Of a stretch of 7,728 bases of DNA, positions 1-6,182 are shown in pieces. Every line of letters begins with the position of its first letter. The first letter of the stretch is position 1. The stretch comes from a bacterium UBP12_UBA5184. Lineage in GTDB: Bacteria; Vulcanimicrobiota; Vulcanimicrobiia; Vulcanimicrobiales; Vulcanimicrobiaceae. The position numbers and the translations under genes were made by a program. The DNA lies in assembly GCA_002413145.1 (NCBI GenBank), contig DHWK01000156.1:22188-29915 (forward strand). The letters run 5' to 3'. The notes beneath the pieces were generated by a model. It saw nothing but the letters and a program-made list of their open reading frames with translations, was not told the DNA's origin and did no database searches.

Positions 1-2379
1 GTCGTCGCCGTCCTCGCCGACGCAGCTTCGAGCGAGGATTCATCGAGTGCGTCGAGCGCCTCGCTTGCGTCAAGCTCCGCCGCTGATACGGAAATGCAAG
101 AACGGCTGGCCGGTGGCAAGTCCGAGCGTGCGCCGCTGACGCTCGTCTTCAACGGAATCGAAAAAGGCGTCAGCGTCGTTATCCTGCGTGCCAAAGATGC
201 GCTCGTCCGCCAGAGCGACTTCCAGCGCGCGGCGGTTCCTACGCTGGGTGCGACGTTCGAAGACGTCGACGGAGAGCGTTACGTCTCGGTCGCGTCGCTC
301 GCGCCGAAGATCACCTACAAGGTCGACCTCGCGAATTTGGCGCTCGACGTCATGGCAGACGCCAGCCTATTGCCGCGCAGCTCGACGTCGCTTGCATTTC
401 GGAAACCGTTACGTCTCGCAACCTCCGACCCCAGCGGTTTTCTCGACTACTCGCTCAGCACCAACACGGGAACCGTCATCGGCCAAAGCCGGTTAAACGC
501 GTTTTTTCAAGCGGGCATCGGCGGCGGCCCGGATCTGTTCAGCCAGACGGGAGCGTTCACTAGGTCGACGTGGCGCCGCGGCTTAACCGCCTTCCAGATC
601 GAGTCCCAAACGAACCTGAGCCGCACGACGGTCGGTGAGGAAGTTGCCTCCACCGGGATGCTCGGCGGGGGCGCCGTCGTCGCGGGCTTGGGCTCGAGCC
701 GTCACTTCGAATTCCAACCGGACTACGTCTTCTTCCCGACCGCCGGCGTCAGCGGGACCGTTCTCGTACCGACGACCGCCGACATCTACGTCAACGGCGC
801 CTACCTGCGCACTGTGGAACTGCCGCCCGGGCAGTTCAACCTGAACAACATCCCCGTGCCTTCGGGCTCGAACGTCACGCAAGTGGTCCTTCGCGATGGC
901 GCCGGCAACACCCAGACCATCAACGGATTCTTCTACTCGACGCAGGTGCTTTTGAAGAAGGGCCTCACGTCGTTCGACTATCACGTCGGGTTCCTACGCC
1001 CGAACCCGTTCGGCGACAACGACTATTACGGTCCGCTGGCGGCGACTGGGTCGTACCGGCTCGGAGTCACGGACTTCGTCACGGCCGGCGCGCGCATCGA
1101 GCAGACCAAGAATCTCGTCTCCGGCGGTCCGAAACTCGACATTTCGCTGCCCTTCGGCCTGGTCTCGCTCGAGTCCGGATTCAGCGGGGCGAACGGCTTG
1201 AGCGGCAACGCTCTCGGCGCGGCCTACCTCGTGCAAAACCGGGGATATTCCATCTCGCTCTCGGCCGAGACGATGAGCGCAAACTACGCCACCATCAGCC
1301 TCGATCCGAACGTGCCGCGCACGCGCTCGTCGGTACAAGAAGGGCTGACGGTTCCCGTCGGCAACTACGTCTCGCTCAACCTCACGCACTCGACGCGGAC
1401 CTACACGGGGCTGCCCACAGCCGACCAGATCGCGGCGTTCTCGACGATCCGGCTCGCTCGCGATCTCTCGATTGGTGTGAGCGCGGCGCGCGACCGCGGC
1501 GCCTCGTTCTTCGGATTCGGTTCGCCGATACCGGGCGATCGCTGGACCGTCGGCGTCTCGGCGAACCTCCTCCTCAGTCGGCAGAGCAACCTGTTCGCAG
1601 AGACGATCAACAGCGGCGGTCAGAGCACGACGAACGTCACGCTGGTCAAGAGCGTCCCCAGCGAGCTTGGGTTCGGCTACACCGTCCGCGGAACGGCCGG
1701 CGCGCCTGATTCCGCCGCCGCTAGCGTCGCGTACCACACGCCGATCGCCGACCTGCAACTCTTGACGAACTCCTTCGGAGGGCAAACGGCGTCGACGACG
1801 GCGATCTTGGCGGGCTCGATCGTCGGCTTCAAGGACGGCGTTTTCCTCGCGCGGCCGATCGGCACCGGATATGCCCTCGCTGAGACGAACGGCTTCCCGA
1901 AGACGGCCGTCTTCGTCGGCGATCAATACGCCGGCCGCACGAACGGTGAAGGGAAGCTCGTCGTCACGAGCCTGGCTGCCTATGGCGACAACTCGATCGC
2001 CGTCGACGAAATGAAGAATCGCATCGATGTGATCGAAGACTCGTCGGTCATCCCCGTCAGGCCGAAAATCTACTCGGGCGTCGTCGCGCCCTTCAAGATT
2101 CGGACGTTTCACGCGTTCTTTGGGCGCGTCGTGGTAAAGCGCGGCGATGCGACGATCGTCCCGGCGTTCGGGATGCTGAGCCTGCTGCAAAATGGCATCG
2201 AATACGTCTCGGATTTGGGCAGCGACGGCCAGTTCTACTTCGACGGCCCGGTCGCCGGCGCGTACACCGCGACGGTCATGGGTTCGGGCACCGATCTGAC
2301 CTGTAAGTTTCCCGGCGTCTTGCCGAGCCCGACCGAAGTCGCGACGCAGCTCGGCACGCTCACCTGTGAGGTTAAATGA
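1..2379 (+). CDS. Outer-membrane fimbrial usher (FimD/PapC family, archaic/Csu-like), 5' partial
   Basis: This is the outer-membrane pore that receives chaperone-subunit complexes and assembles and secretes the pilus. The frame is open from base 1 with no start codon before ATG 94. That ATG has no ribosome binding site and would give no signal peptide, so the true start probably lies upstream; 792 codons are visible. Counting from codon 94, residues about 15-95 fit the usher N-terminal domain. Residues about 215-285 are the plug region (FPTAGVSGTVLVPTTADIYV, then a VELPPGQFNLNNIPVPSGS motif). Between and after are alternating beta-strands of the barrel. Residues about 615-690 fit the usher C-terminal segment (ALAETNGFPKTAVFVGDQYAG; V.P.IYSGVVAPFKI). 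The last 50 residues form a PapC_C-like domain with two Cys (737, 758). CsuD-type ushers run to about 830 residues, so little is missing. A Ser/Ala-rich stretch precedes the N-terminal domain. The stop overlaps the next gene. Family assignment is firm; the subfamily is inferred from the neighbours. Confidence 0.93.
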   Translation, partial: VVAVLADAASSEDSSSASSASLASSSAADTEMQERLAGGKSERAPLTLVFNGIEKGVSVVILRAKDALVRQSDFQRAAVPTLGATFEDVDGERYVSVASLAPKITYKVDLANLALDVMADASLLPRSSTSLAFRKPLRLATSDPSGFLDYSLSTNTGTVIGQSRLNAFFQAGIGGGPDLFSQTGAFTRSTWRRGLTAFQIESQTNLSRTTVGEEVASTGMLGGGAVVAGLGSSRHFEFQPDYVFFPTAGVSGTVLVPTTADIYVNGAYLRTVELPPGQFNLNNIPVPSGSNVTQVVLRDGAGNTQTINGFFYSTQVLLKKGLTSFDYHVGFLRPNPFGDNDYYGPLAATGSYRLGVTDFVTAGARIEQTKNLVSGGPKLDISLPFGLVSLESGFSGANGLSGNALGAAYLVQNRGYSISLSAETMSANYATISLDPNVPRTRSSVQEGLTVPVGNYVSLNLTHSTRTYTGLPTADQIAAFSTIRLARDLSIGVSAARDRGASFFGFGSPIPGDRWTVGVSANLLLSRQSNLFAETINSGGQSTTNVTLVKSVPSELGFGYTVRGTAGAPDSAAASVAYHTPIADLQLLTNSFGGQTASTTAILAGSIVGFKDGVFLARPIGTGYALAETNGFPKTAVFVGDQYAGRTNGEGKLVVTSLAAYGDNSIAVDEMKNRIDVIEDSSVIPVRPKIYSGVVAPFKIRTFHAFFGRVVVKRGDATIVPAFGMLSLLQNGIEYVSDLGSDGQFYFDGPVAGAYTATVMGSGTDLTCKFPGVLPSPTEVATQLGTLTCEVK

Positions 2380-3323
2380 GGCGCTCGTTCCGCTACTTGG
2401 TGCTGATGGCGGGCTTCGTGCTCGCGAACTGCCTCGCCCCGTCGACGCCTGCTTTCGCGACGGCCAATGGCTGCGTAAACTCAACGTTCGTGGCGCCAGT
2501 CTTTCCGACGTACTTGCCGCTTACCACGAATAGTGCCACTGGCGTCGACGACCACAGTACGCCCGGCAGCCTCACCTTAGCGCAGTGCACCCCGGCGCAG
2601 AAGACCGGTAACATGCACATCATGTATACAGGGGCGACGCCGACGGCGTGTATGACGGTAATAATTTGTATCAGCTACATTATCTACGTACCCGGAGTAC
2701 CGTTCGGTACCCCATGGACGCCTTCGAATGACCAGACCATAGGTCCCACGAGTAACGGGACGCCGCCCGTCTCCGCAACGTTCACCGCAAGCATCCCCCG
2801 TGGCCAAACCGTTCCCAATGGACTCTACACGGATTGCATGACGCAACTCGTCGTTACCTATCCCGACAATTTTCAAAACCCGAACGTGACCACTTTTAAC
2901 TTTTGCGTCCAAATCCAGGTCGGGATGCAGTGCGCTTTCGATAGTTCGACCTCGCCCACACTAGACTTCGGCCTCTACGACCCGGTCCTCACTAATGCGG
3001 TTTCCGACAAAACGGCCACTTGGACGGCCGTCTATACGTGTGCCACGAACGATTCGACGTACAAGTGGAGCTTCGCCAGTGGGAATGCGCTCGGGACGCA
3101 GATGCGTATGCAATCGGGCGGGGCGACGTTCCTGAACTACTACATCCACGATTCGACCGGGACCAACTTCCCGTCGGGTGGCGCGGCCCAGACGGCAGCC
3201 TCCGAACCGATCGGCAACGGGACGACCCTTTTGAATTACAACTTCACGTTCGGGATCCCGGCGGGGCAGAATGTGGCTGCCGCGAGCTTCAGCGATTCGA
3301 ACGTCGCCACCATTACGCCGTAG
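2376..3323 (+). CDS. Two-domain spore coat protein U (SCPU) protein, probable CsuE-like pilus tip subunit
   Basis: A secreted pilus subunit of 315 residues. The signal peptide is residues 1-28 (hydrophobic core YLVLMAGFVLA, cleavage near AFA/TA). Two SCPU-like beta-sandwich domains follow. Domain 1 is about 33-165 and ends in the motif IPRGQTVPNGLYTD, then VVTY. Domain 2 is about 176-315, with LDFGLYDP, a YTC strand, LNYYIHDS and the closing IPAGQ...SFSDSNVATIT pattern. Cys186 and Cys222 sit where the SCPU disulfide is expected. Two SCPU domains in about 320 residues, directly after the usher, match the size and position of the CsuE tip adhesin in the Acinetobacter csu operon. Domain 1 carries a very hydrophobic segment (residues 94-106) that could be a surface-binding finger. 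The start ATG overlaps the usher stop (ATGA), with GAGG four bases upstream. The region encoding the hydrophobic segment is visibly AT-richer than its surroundings. Family is well supported; the tip role is inferred. Confidence 0.88.
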   Translation: MRRSFRYLVLMAGFVLANCLAPSTPAFATANGCVNSTFVAPVFPTYLPLTTNSATGVDDHSTPGSLTLAQCTPAQKTGNMHIMYTGATPTACMTVIICISYIIYVPGVPFGTPWTPSNDQTIGPTSNGTPPVSATFTASIPRGQTVPNGLYTDCMTQLVVTYPDNFQNPNVTTFNFCVQIQVGMQCAFDSSTSPTLDFGLYDPVLTNAVSDKTATWTAVYTCATNDSTYKWSFASGNALGTQMRMQSGGATFLNYYIHDSTGTNFPSGGAAQTAASEPIGNGTTLLNYNFTFGIPAGQNVAAASFSDSNVATITP

Positions 3324-4059
3324 CGCGCTCGTTGTAGCGGTCGTCCTCGCCTGCAGCGGCGTCGCTGCGGCGGCAAACTTTGCCTACCTCCCCGCGGTCG
3401 TGACGTTGGCGCCGGCCGACCGCGTCGCCGTGATGCTCCTGACCAACCTTTCGGATTCGCCGCTTCGCGTCGAACTGAAAAATCAGCGCTGGGACCAAAC
3501 GCTGAACGGCGACGTCATGCTCGAGCCGAGCAACGACCTGCTCGTCACGCCGCAGGTCATGACGCTTCGTCCGCATCAGACGCTTTCCGTCCGCATCGCC
3601 TTGATGGGGAGGCGCGGGGAGCGGGAGAAGAGCTACCGTCTCGTGGTCACCGAGCTGCCGCCGTTCTTCGCCCCCGCACAACTCCCCGGCCTTGCGGTCA
3701 GGACGCGCTCGGCGGTGAACGTCCCGGTCTTCGTCGCGCCGCTCGGCGCCGCAAAGACCTCCGGGGCGATCGCCGACGCCGTCGCGCGCGGCGGTTTCGT
3801 GACGTTTTCGCTCGTCAACACCGGGACCGTCCATTTCAAGAACCAGCGTGTCGCCGTCACCGCGCTCGGGCCGAACGCGCAGCGTCTCTTCGTGAGGACA
3901 CTGGAGGCGTGGTACGTCCTCCCCGGCGAGCACCGCAAGTACCGGCTCGAACTGGATAAAGCGATCTGCCGTCAGATTCGCGCCGTCACGATCTCCGTCG
4001 ACGGCGGCGTGCGCCTGGACCGCACGCTCGAAGTCGACCCCGCCCAAGCCTGCCGTTAA
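3271..4059 (+). CDS. Periplasmic pilus chaperone (PapD family, archaic/CsuC-like)
   Basis: This protein folds pilus subunits in the periplasm by donating a beta-strand and hands them to the usher. It has 262 residues. The signal peptide is 1-35, with Arg16-Arg17, the hydrophobic stretch ALVVAVVLACSGVAAAA and cleavage before NF. The N-terminal Ig-like domain (36-157) shows the family pattern: YLPAVVTLAP, VMLLTNLSDSPLRVEL, W74-D-Q, LLVTPQVMTLRPHQTLSVRI and SYRLVVTELP. The donor G1 strand is probably residues 142-157 (VRTRSAVNVPVFVAP), whose PVFV ending is typical of archaic chaperones. The C-terminal domain (about 160-260) contains SLVNTGTVHFKNQRVAV and Cys233/Cys261. The ATG at 3271 lies inside the preceding gene and overlaps it by 53 nt. 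It is chosen because the next ATG or GTG in frame (3430-3433) would remove the signal peptide, and a purine-rich GGCGGGG sits four bases upstream. In csu-type operons the chaperone usually precedes the usher; here it follows the tip subunit. Confidence 0.9.
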   Translation: MWLPRASAIRTSPPLRRSALVVAVVLACSGVAAAANFAYLPAVVTLAPADRVAVMLLTNLSDSPLRVELKNQRWDQTLNGDVMLEPSNDLLVTPQVMTLRPHQTLSVRIALMGRRGEREKSYRLVVTELPPFFAPAQLPGLAVRTRSAVNVPVFVAPLGAAKTSGAIADAVARGGFVTFSLVNTGTVHFKNQRVAVTALGPNAQRLFVRTLEAWYVLPGEHRKYRLELDKAICRQIRAVTISVDGGVRLDRTLEVDPAQACR

Positions 4060-4070
4060 GTCTGCGCTGA

Positions 4071-4099
4071 CGCACGCGGCGTGCTGCGCGCCGCGTGCG
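4071..4099. other. GC-rich perfect inverted repeat after the chaperone gene
   Basis: An 11-bp perfect stem (CGCACGCGGCG with CGCCGCGTGCG) encloses a 7-base loop and begins 12 bases after the chaperone stop. No T-run follows, so it is not a canonical intrinsic terminator. It could pause transcription, protect the 3' end of the usher-tip-chaperone message from nucleases, or lower expression of the gene at 4214. The hairpin is seen directly; the roles are inferred. Confidence 0.6.
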
Positions 4100-4116
4100 C
4101 CGCGCCGTGTCGAGGC

Positions 4117-4126
4117 TCACATGTGA
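4117..4126. promoter_or_regulatory. 10-bp palindrome TCACATGTGA, possible operator
   Basis: A perfect 10-bp palindrome lies in the 154-nt gap, 87 bases before the GTG start at 4214. It is made of the same half-sites as CRP-family operators (TGTGA, TCACA) but in inverted order and without the usual 6-base spacer, so CRP binding is not claimed. It could be a site for another dimeric regulator of a promoter in 4127-4200, where I could not pick convincing -35/-10 boxes. A palindrome of this length can occur by chance. Confidence 0.25.
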
Positions 4127-4201
4127 CCGAGATCATCTGCGTTCGGGGATTCTCTGCCGATACCATAGGGTAAGACCCCCTGGCTTTCGCCGCACGCTTG
4201 A

Positions 4202-4206
4202 AAGGA
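4202..4206 (+). promoter_or_regulatory. Ribosome binding site deciding the GTG start at 4214
   Basis: AAGGA ends seven bases before GTG 4214. The alternative ATG at 4226 would be 19 bases away, so the GTG is preferred. The rest of the 4060-4213 gap holds only the hairpin and palindrome described separately. Confidence 0.7.
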
Positions 4207-4213
4207 TTCAACA

Positions 4214-4540
4214 GTGCGTTTTCAGATGATTCCGTTGCTTGTCGCGGCGCAGCTCGTCGCCGTTGTCGGCGGCCTTTGGCCGACGGCCGCGCTGGCCGGC
4301 AGTCAGACGGCGATCGTTACCGTCACGGTAACGGTTCCCCCGAACTGCCGTGCCGATTCGACCGCCGTCGACGCAAGCGGCGTCGTAACCGTTCAGGCGT
4401 CGTGTATTCGCGGTACTGTCCCGGCGGCGCAGCCGCTCCCGTTGCTGCCCATCCCCGAAGCGGCGACCAACGTGACGTGGACGCAGTTGCCGACGGACCC
4501 GGTCGGCTTCGACAAGTGGACGCTGACGTATAACTCTTAA
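4214..4540 (+). CDS. Short secreted protein resembling part of a spore coat U domain; possible minor pilus subunit
   Basis: A 108-residue protein with a clear signal peptide (hydrophobic residues 5-28, cleavage after ALA28), leaving about 80 mature residues. The mature start, with an alternating AIVTVTVTV strand, PPNC45, then VVTVQASC64, resembles the opening strands of an SCPU domain, where two Cys in these positions form a disulfide. The rest (a PLPLLPIPEA Pro-rich stretch, then VTWTQLPTDP and a closing KWTLTY strand) is not recognisable as the remainder of the domain. At about 80 residues it is much shorter than the usual 130-140. The GTG start is supported by AAGGA seven bases upstream. 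It sits last in the pilus locus, same strand, before a strong terminator. It could be a minor subunit, a cap or assembly modulator, or a decayed subunit gene. Coding status and export are fairly sure; function is a guess from context. Confidence 0.72.
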   Translation: MRFQMIPLLVAAQLVAVVGGLWPTAALAGSQTAIVTVTVTVPPNCRADSTAVDASGVVTVQASCIRGTVPAAQPLPLLPIPEAATNVTWTQLPTDPVGFDKWTLTYNS

Positions 4541-4568
4541 CCGCCGAAACAGCATCTTCGGTAAACCA

Positions 4569-4599
4569 GAAAAGCCGGGATAGCGAATCCCGGCTTTTC
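4569..4599. terminator. Bidirectional intrinsic terminator
   Basis: A perfect 12-bp stem (GAAAAGCCGGGA with TCCCGGCTTTTC) has a 7-base loop. The GCCGGGA core is flanked by AAAA on the left and TTTT on the right, so each strand reads as a GC stem followed by U residues. It lies between the + strand pilus locus ending at 4540 and the - strand lipoprotein gene ending at 4618, as expected for a shared terminator. Confidence 0.88.
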
Positions 4600-4617
4600 C
4601 GTCGGCGCTTCCGACGT

Positions 4618-5535
4618 TTAGTCGGTGATGATGATGCCGCTGGTGGTTTGGTTTGCCGTCACGCTAACGGGACTCGGATAGGTCACCGCCGCCGTTCCAT
4701 CGGCGCCGAGCGCGGCTTCCGCCATGCCGGCGATATTCGTCCAGGCGTTGTTGACGACCAGCGTGTACGATCCGGCGGGAAGCGCGTTGATCTGGAAGTT
4801 GCCGTTCGTGTCGGTCACCCCCGAGTTGATCGCGACGCCCCCTTGCATCGCGACGACTTGAGCGTTGCTGACCGCCGCGGTGTGGTTGTTTTTGACCGTC
4901 CCGGAGATGCTGCCCGAGGTGACTTGCACGGTAGCGATGAGCACCGGTTTCATCTTCCAATCACCGTTGCCGGTCTGCAGGATCGACTCGGCGGCGTTGA
5001 AGTCGACGATCACGCCGTAGGTCTGACCGCCGACGGCCGTCAGTCCGATGTTGACCTTGATGCCGGAGGTTCCGGCGCCGTCACCGGCGTCGAGCGAGGT
5101 ATTGTTGCCGAAGCCGAACCCTCCGGTCGCGCCCGGAATCGTGAGTGGATAAGTCGTTCCGTTGACGACGACCGTCGTGTTACCGGGCTGCGAAGTGTCG
5201 AGAATAAGACGAAGCTGATTGTACTGACCCGCAGCGATGGCGGTCGTGCCGAGTTGAAAGGGCGTCGTTTGATAATTGAGCAGATTGATCGTCTGCGAGG
5301 GCGAGAACGTGGCGACCGTCGTCGTTCCGCCGGTGCCGATGATTTCGACTCGCTTAACGGTCACGTTCACGGCGCTGACGATCCCGCCGGAGGTACGAAA
5401 CGGACCATCGACGAGCATCGCATTGAGCGTCGCTTGCGACGAGCCGTTCGAGATGGTGGTGGTTCCACCACCGCTGCAGCCGGTGAGTCCCAGCGAGCAG
5501 GCGGCGGCAAACACCGCCAAGTGGGAAAGCTTCAT
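4618..5535 (-). CDS. DUF4382 lipoprotein with C-terminal carboxypeptidase-regulatory-like domain
   Basis: A 305-residue lipoprotein. The signal sequence ends in the lipobox LTGC, so Cys20 is the predicted lipidation site, followed by a Gly/Ser/Thr-rich tether (21-33). Residues about 34-203 fit DUF4382: ATLNAMLVDGP, then VNVTVKRVEII, INLLNYQTTPFQLG, QYNQLRLILD, and VDFNAAESI with KMKPVLIATV. DUF4382 has no established biochemical role that I know of. Residues about 207-262 fit the carboxypeptidase-regulatory-like beta-sandwich (GSISGTV, NAQVVAM, VTDTNGNFQINALPAGSYTL). A final beta-rich tail (263-305) ends in SGIIITD. No catalytic residues are recognisable; a surface or periplasmic binding/structural role is likely. 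The ATG has a textbook AGGAGG seven bases upstream. It is alone on its strand and shares the terminator at 4569-4599 with the pilus locus, so it is not part of that operon. Confidence 0.9.
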   Translation of the reverse strand: MKLSHLAVFAAACSLGLTGCSGGGTTTISNGSSQATLNAMLVDGPFRTSGGIVSAVNVTVKRVEIIGTGGTTTVATFSPSQTINLLNYQTTPFQLGTTAIAAGQYNQLRLILDTSQPGNTTVVVNGTTYPLTIPGATGGFGFGNNTSLDAGDGAGTSGIKVNIGLTAVGGQTYGVIVDFNAAESILQTGNGDWKMKPVLIATVQVTSGSISGTVKNNHTAAVSNAQVVAMQGGVAINSGVTDTNGNFQINALPAGSYTLVVNNAWTNIAGMAEAALGADGTAAVTYPSPVSVTANQTTSGIIITD

Positions 5536-5542
5536 TGGATAT

Positions 5543-5548
5543 CCTCCT
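5543..5548 (-). promoter_or_regulatory. Ribosome binding site of the DUF4382 lipoprotein gene
   Basis: Read on the - strand this is AGGAGG, seven bases before the ATG at 5535. It is the strongest Shine-Dalgarno in the window and fixes the start. A weak -10-like TATACG lies just upstream on the same strand (5557-5562), but no good -35 box was found. Confidence 0.85.
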
Positions 5549-5582
5549 CTGCGGGACGTATACCCAACTTGCCAATCGGTCA

Positions 5583-5597
5583 GACCAGTGGCTGGTC
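5583..5597. promoter_or_regulatory. Inverted repeat GACCAG-TGG-CTGGTC in the divergent intergenic region, possible operator
   Basis: Two 6-bp perfect arms are separated by three bases, about 50 bases upstream of the lipoprotein start and about 60 bases upstream of the coiled-coil protein start. The position between divergent genes suits an operator, but this is only positional inference. Nothing else striking is seen in 5549-5654. Confidence 0.25.
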
Positions 5598-5654
5598 ACA
5601 TCCGTTCAACGCGCGGGAAACAGCGCCGCAATATTGAACCGCTACGCTCCTTCC

Positions 5655-6182
5655 ATGGCAAAGCCAAAGAAAAAGCGCGTCACGCTGGCCGATCTGTCGG
5701 ACGGACTGACCGAGCTCAAGGCCACGACCGCGGGCCTCGCTGACGGGCTGACGGAGCTCAGGGTTACGACTGCGGGACTCCGTGATGATCTGACGGGACT
5801 CAAGGTTACGACTGCGGGACTCCGTGATGATCTGACGGGACTTCGTGGCGAGCTGACGGAGCACAAGCTCACGACTTCGGCAATCTACGACGGCCTCATG
5901 GATCTTAAGGCAGCCGTGGAACACGGTTACGCGACACACGAGGCGCGTTTCGCGAAGCTCGACATCTACTTAGAGCGCCGATTTAACACGATCGACACTC
6001 GATTCGACGAAATAGAGCATCGCTTCGAGGTCATAGACCAGCCGCTTTTGACGCTAGCGCGGTGGGATATACGGCGCCGGACAGTCTTCGAGATCGGTGA
6101 AGCCGCGAGCATCGGTGTGCTTCACCGCGAAAACCGTCGCCGGCTTCTGCGTCCCGGCGAGGTCGTAACCCGGCGGCGGTAA
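5655..6182 (+). CDS. Coiled-coil repeat protein of unknown function
   Basis: A 175-residue soluble protein with no signal peptide. It begins with a basic tail (MAKPKKKR). Residues 18-66 are 14-residue repeats of the form LTELKATTAGLADG, two heptads per unit with Leu at core positions. Residues 67-107 continue as amphipathic helix. Residues 109-129 are three 7-residue units RFxxI(D/E)x, a second coiled-coil style. I do not recognise a named family; such proteins usually oligomerise or act as spacers. The frame is also open back to a TTG at 5535, but that extension overlaps the lipoprotein start and looks non-coding, so ATG 5655 is preferred. No clear ribosome binding site precedes it. From residue 134 the frame is antisense to the last 42 codons of the gene at 6054-6944 and turns Arg-rich, so this tail may not be functional. 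Repeat periodicity in frame supports coding; expression is uncertain. Confidence 0.62.
   Translation: MAKPKKKRVTLADLSDGLTELKATTAGLADGLTELRVTTAGLRDDLTGLKVTTAGLRDDLTGLRGELTEHKLTTSAIYDGLMDLKAAVEHGYATHEARFAKLDIYLERRFNTIDTRFDEIEHRFEVIDQPLLTLARWDIRRRTVFEIGEAASIGVLHRENRRRLLRPGEVVTRRR
5706..5845 (+). repeat. 42-bp in-frame tandem repeats, three units plus a partial fourth
   Basis: Units begin at 5706, 5748, 5790 and 5832 (partial), each encoding 14 residues. The later copies are nearly identical: 5762-5800 equals 5804-5842 over 39 bases at a 42-base offset. The first two units have diverged at the DNA level but keep the protein pattern. This suggests recent unit duplication under selection for the coiled coil, and copy number could vary between strains. 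Confidence 0.88.

Noticed and set aside
2376..2435. Possible lipobox (VLANC) in the SCPU protein signal sequence
   Set aside because: Asn precedes the Cys, which does not fit the lipobox, and a standard cleavage site AFA/TA follows; SCPU subunits are exported and assembled, not lipidated.
994..2484. 496-codon open frame on the - strand opposite the usher
   Set aside because: Arg/Asp-rich, low-complexity translation with no recognisable domain; a typical antisense shadow of a GC-rich gene whose + strand product is clearly an usher.
2697..2710. GTACCG-TT-CGGTAC inverted repeat inside the tip gene
   Set aside because: Two-base loop, within coding sequence, and short enough to arise by chance; no sign of function.
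3313..4047. 244-codon open frame on the - strand opposite the chaperone
   Set aside because: Composition is Arg/Asp/Glu/Gly-rich and featureless, while the + strand encodes a recognisable PapD-family protein.
4141..4170. Possible promoter before the short SCPU-like gene (GTTCGG ... CATAGG)
   Set aside because: Both boxes match the sigma-70 consensus poorly, so I do not call it.
4648..5637. 329-codon open frame on the + strand opposite the DUF4382 lipoprotein
   Set aside because: Shadow frame with Arg/Asp-rich sequence; the - strand has a lipobox, known domains and an AGGAGG site.
5535..5654. N-terminal extension of the coiled-coil protein to TTG 5535
   Set aside because: It would overlap the lipoprotein leader, has no ribosome binding site, and the added residues do not share the charged/coiled-coil character that starts at ATG 5655.
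5706..5845. Repeats considered as a CRISPR array
   Set aside because: The units are contiguous with no unique spacers and are in frame with a coding sequence.
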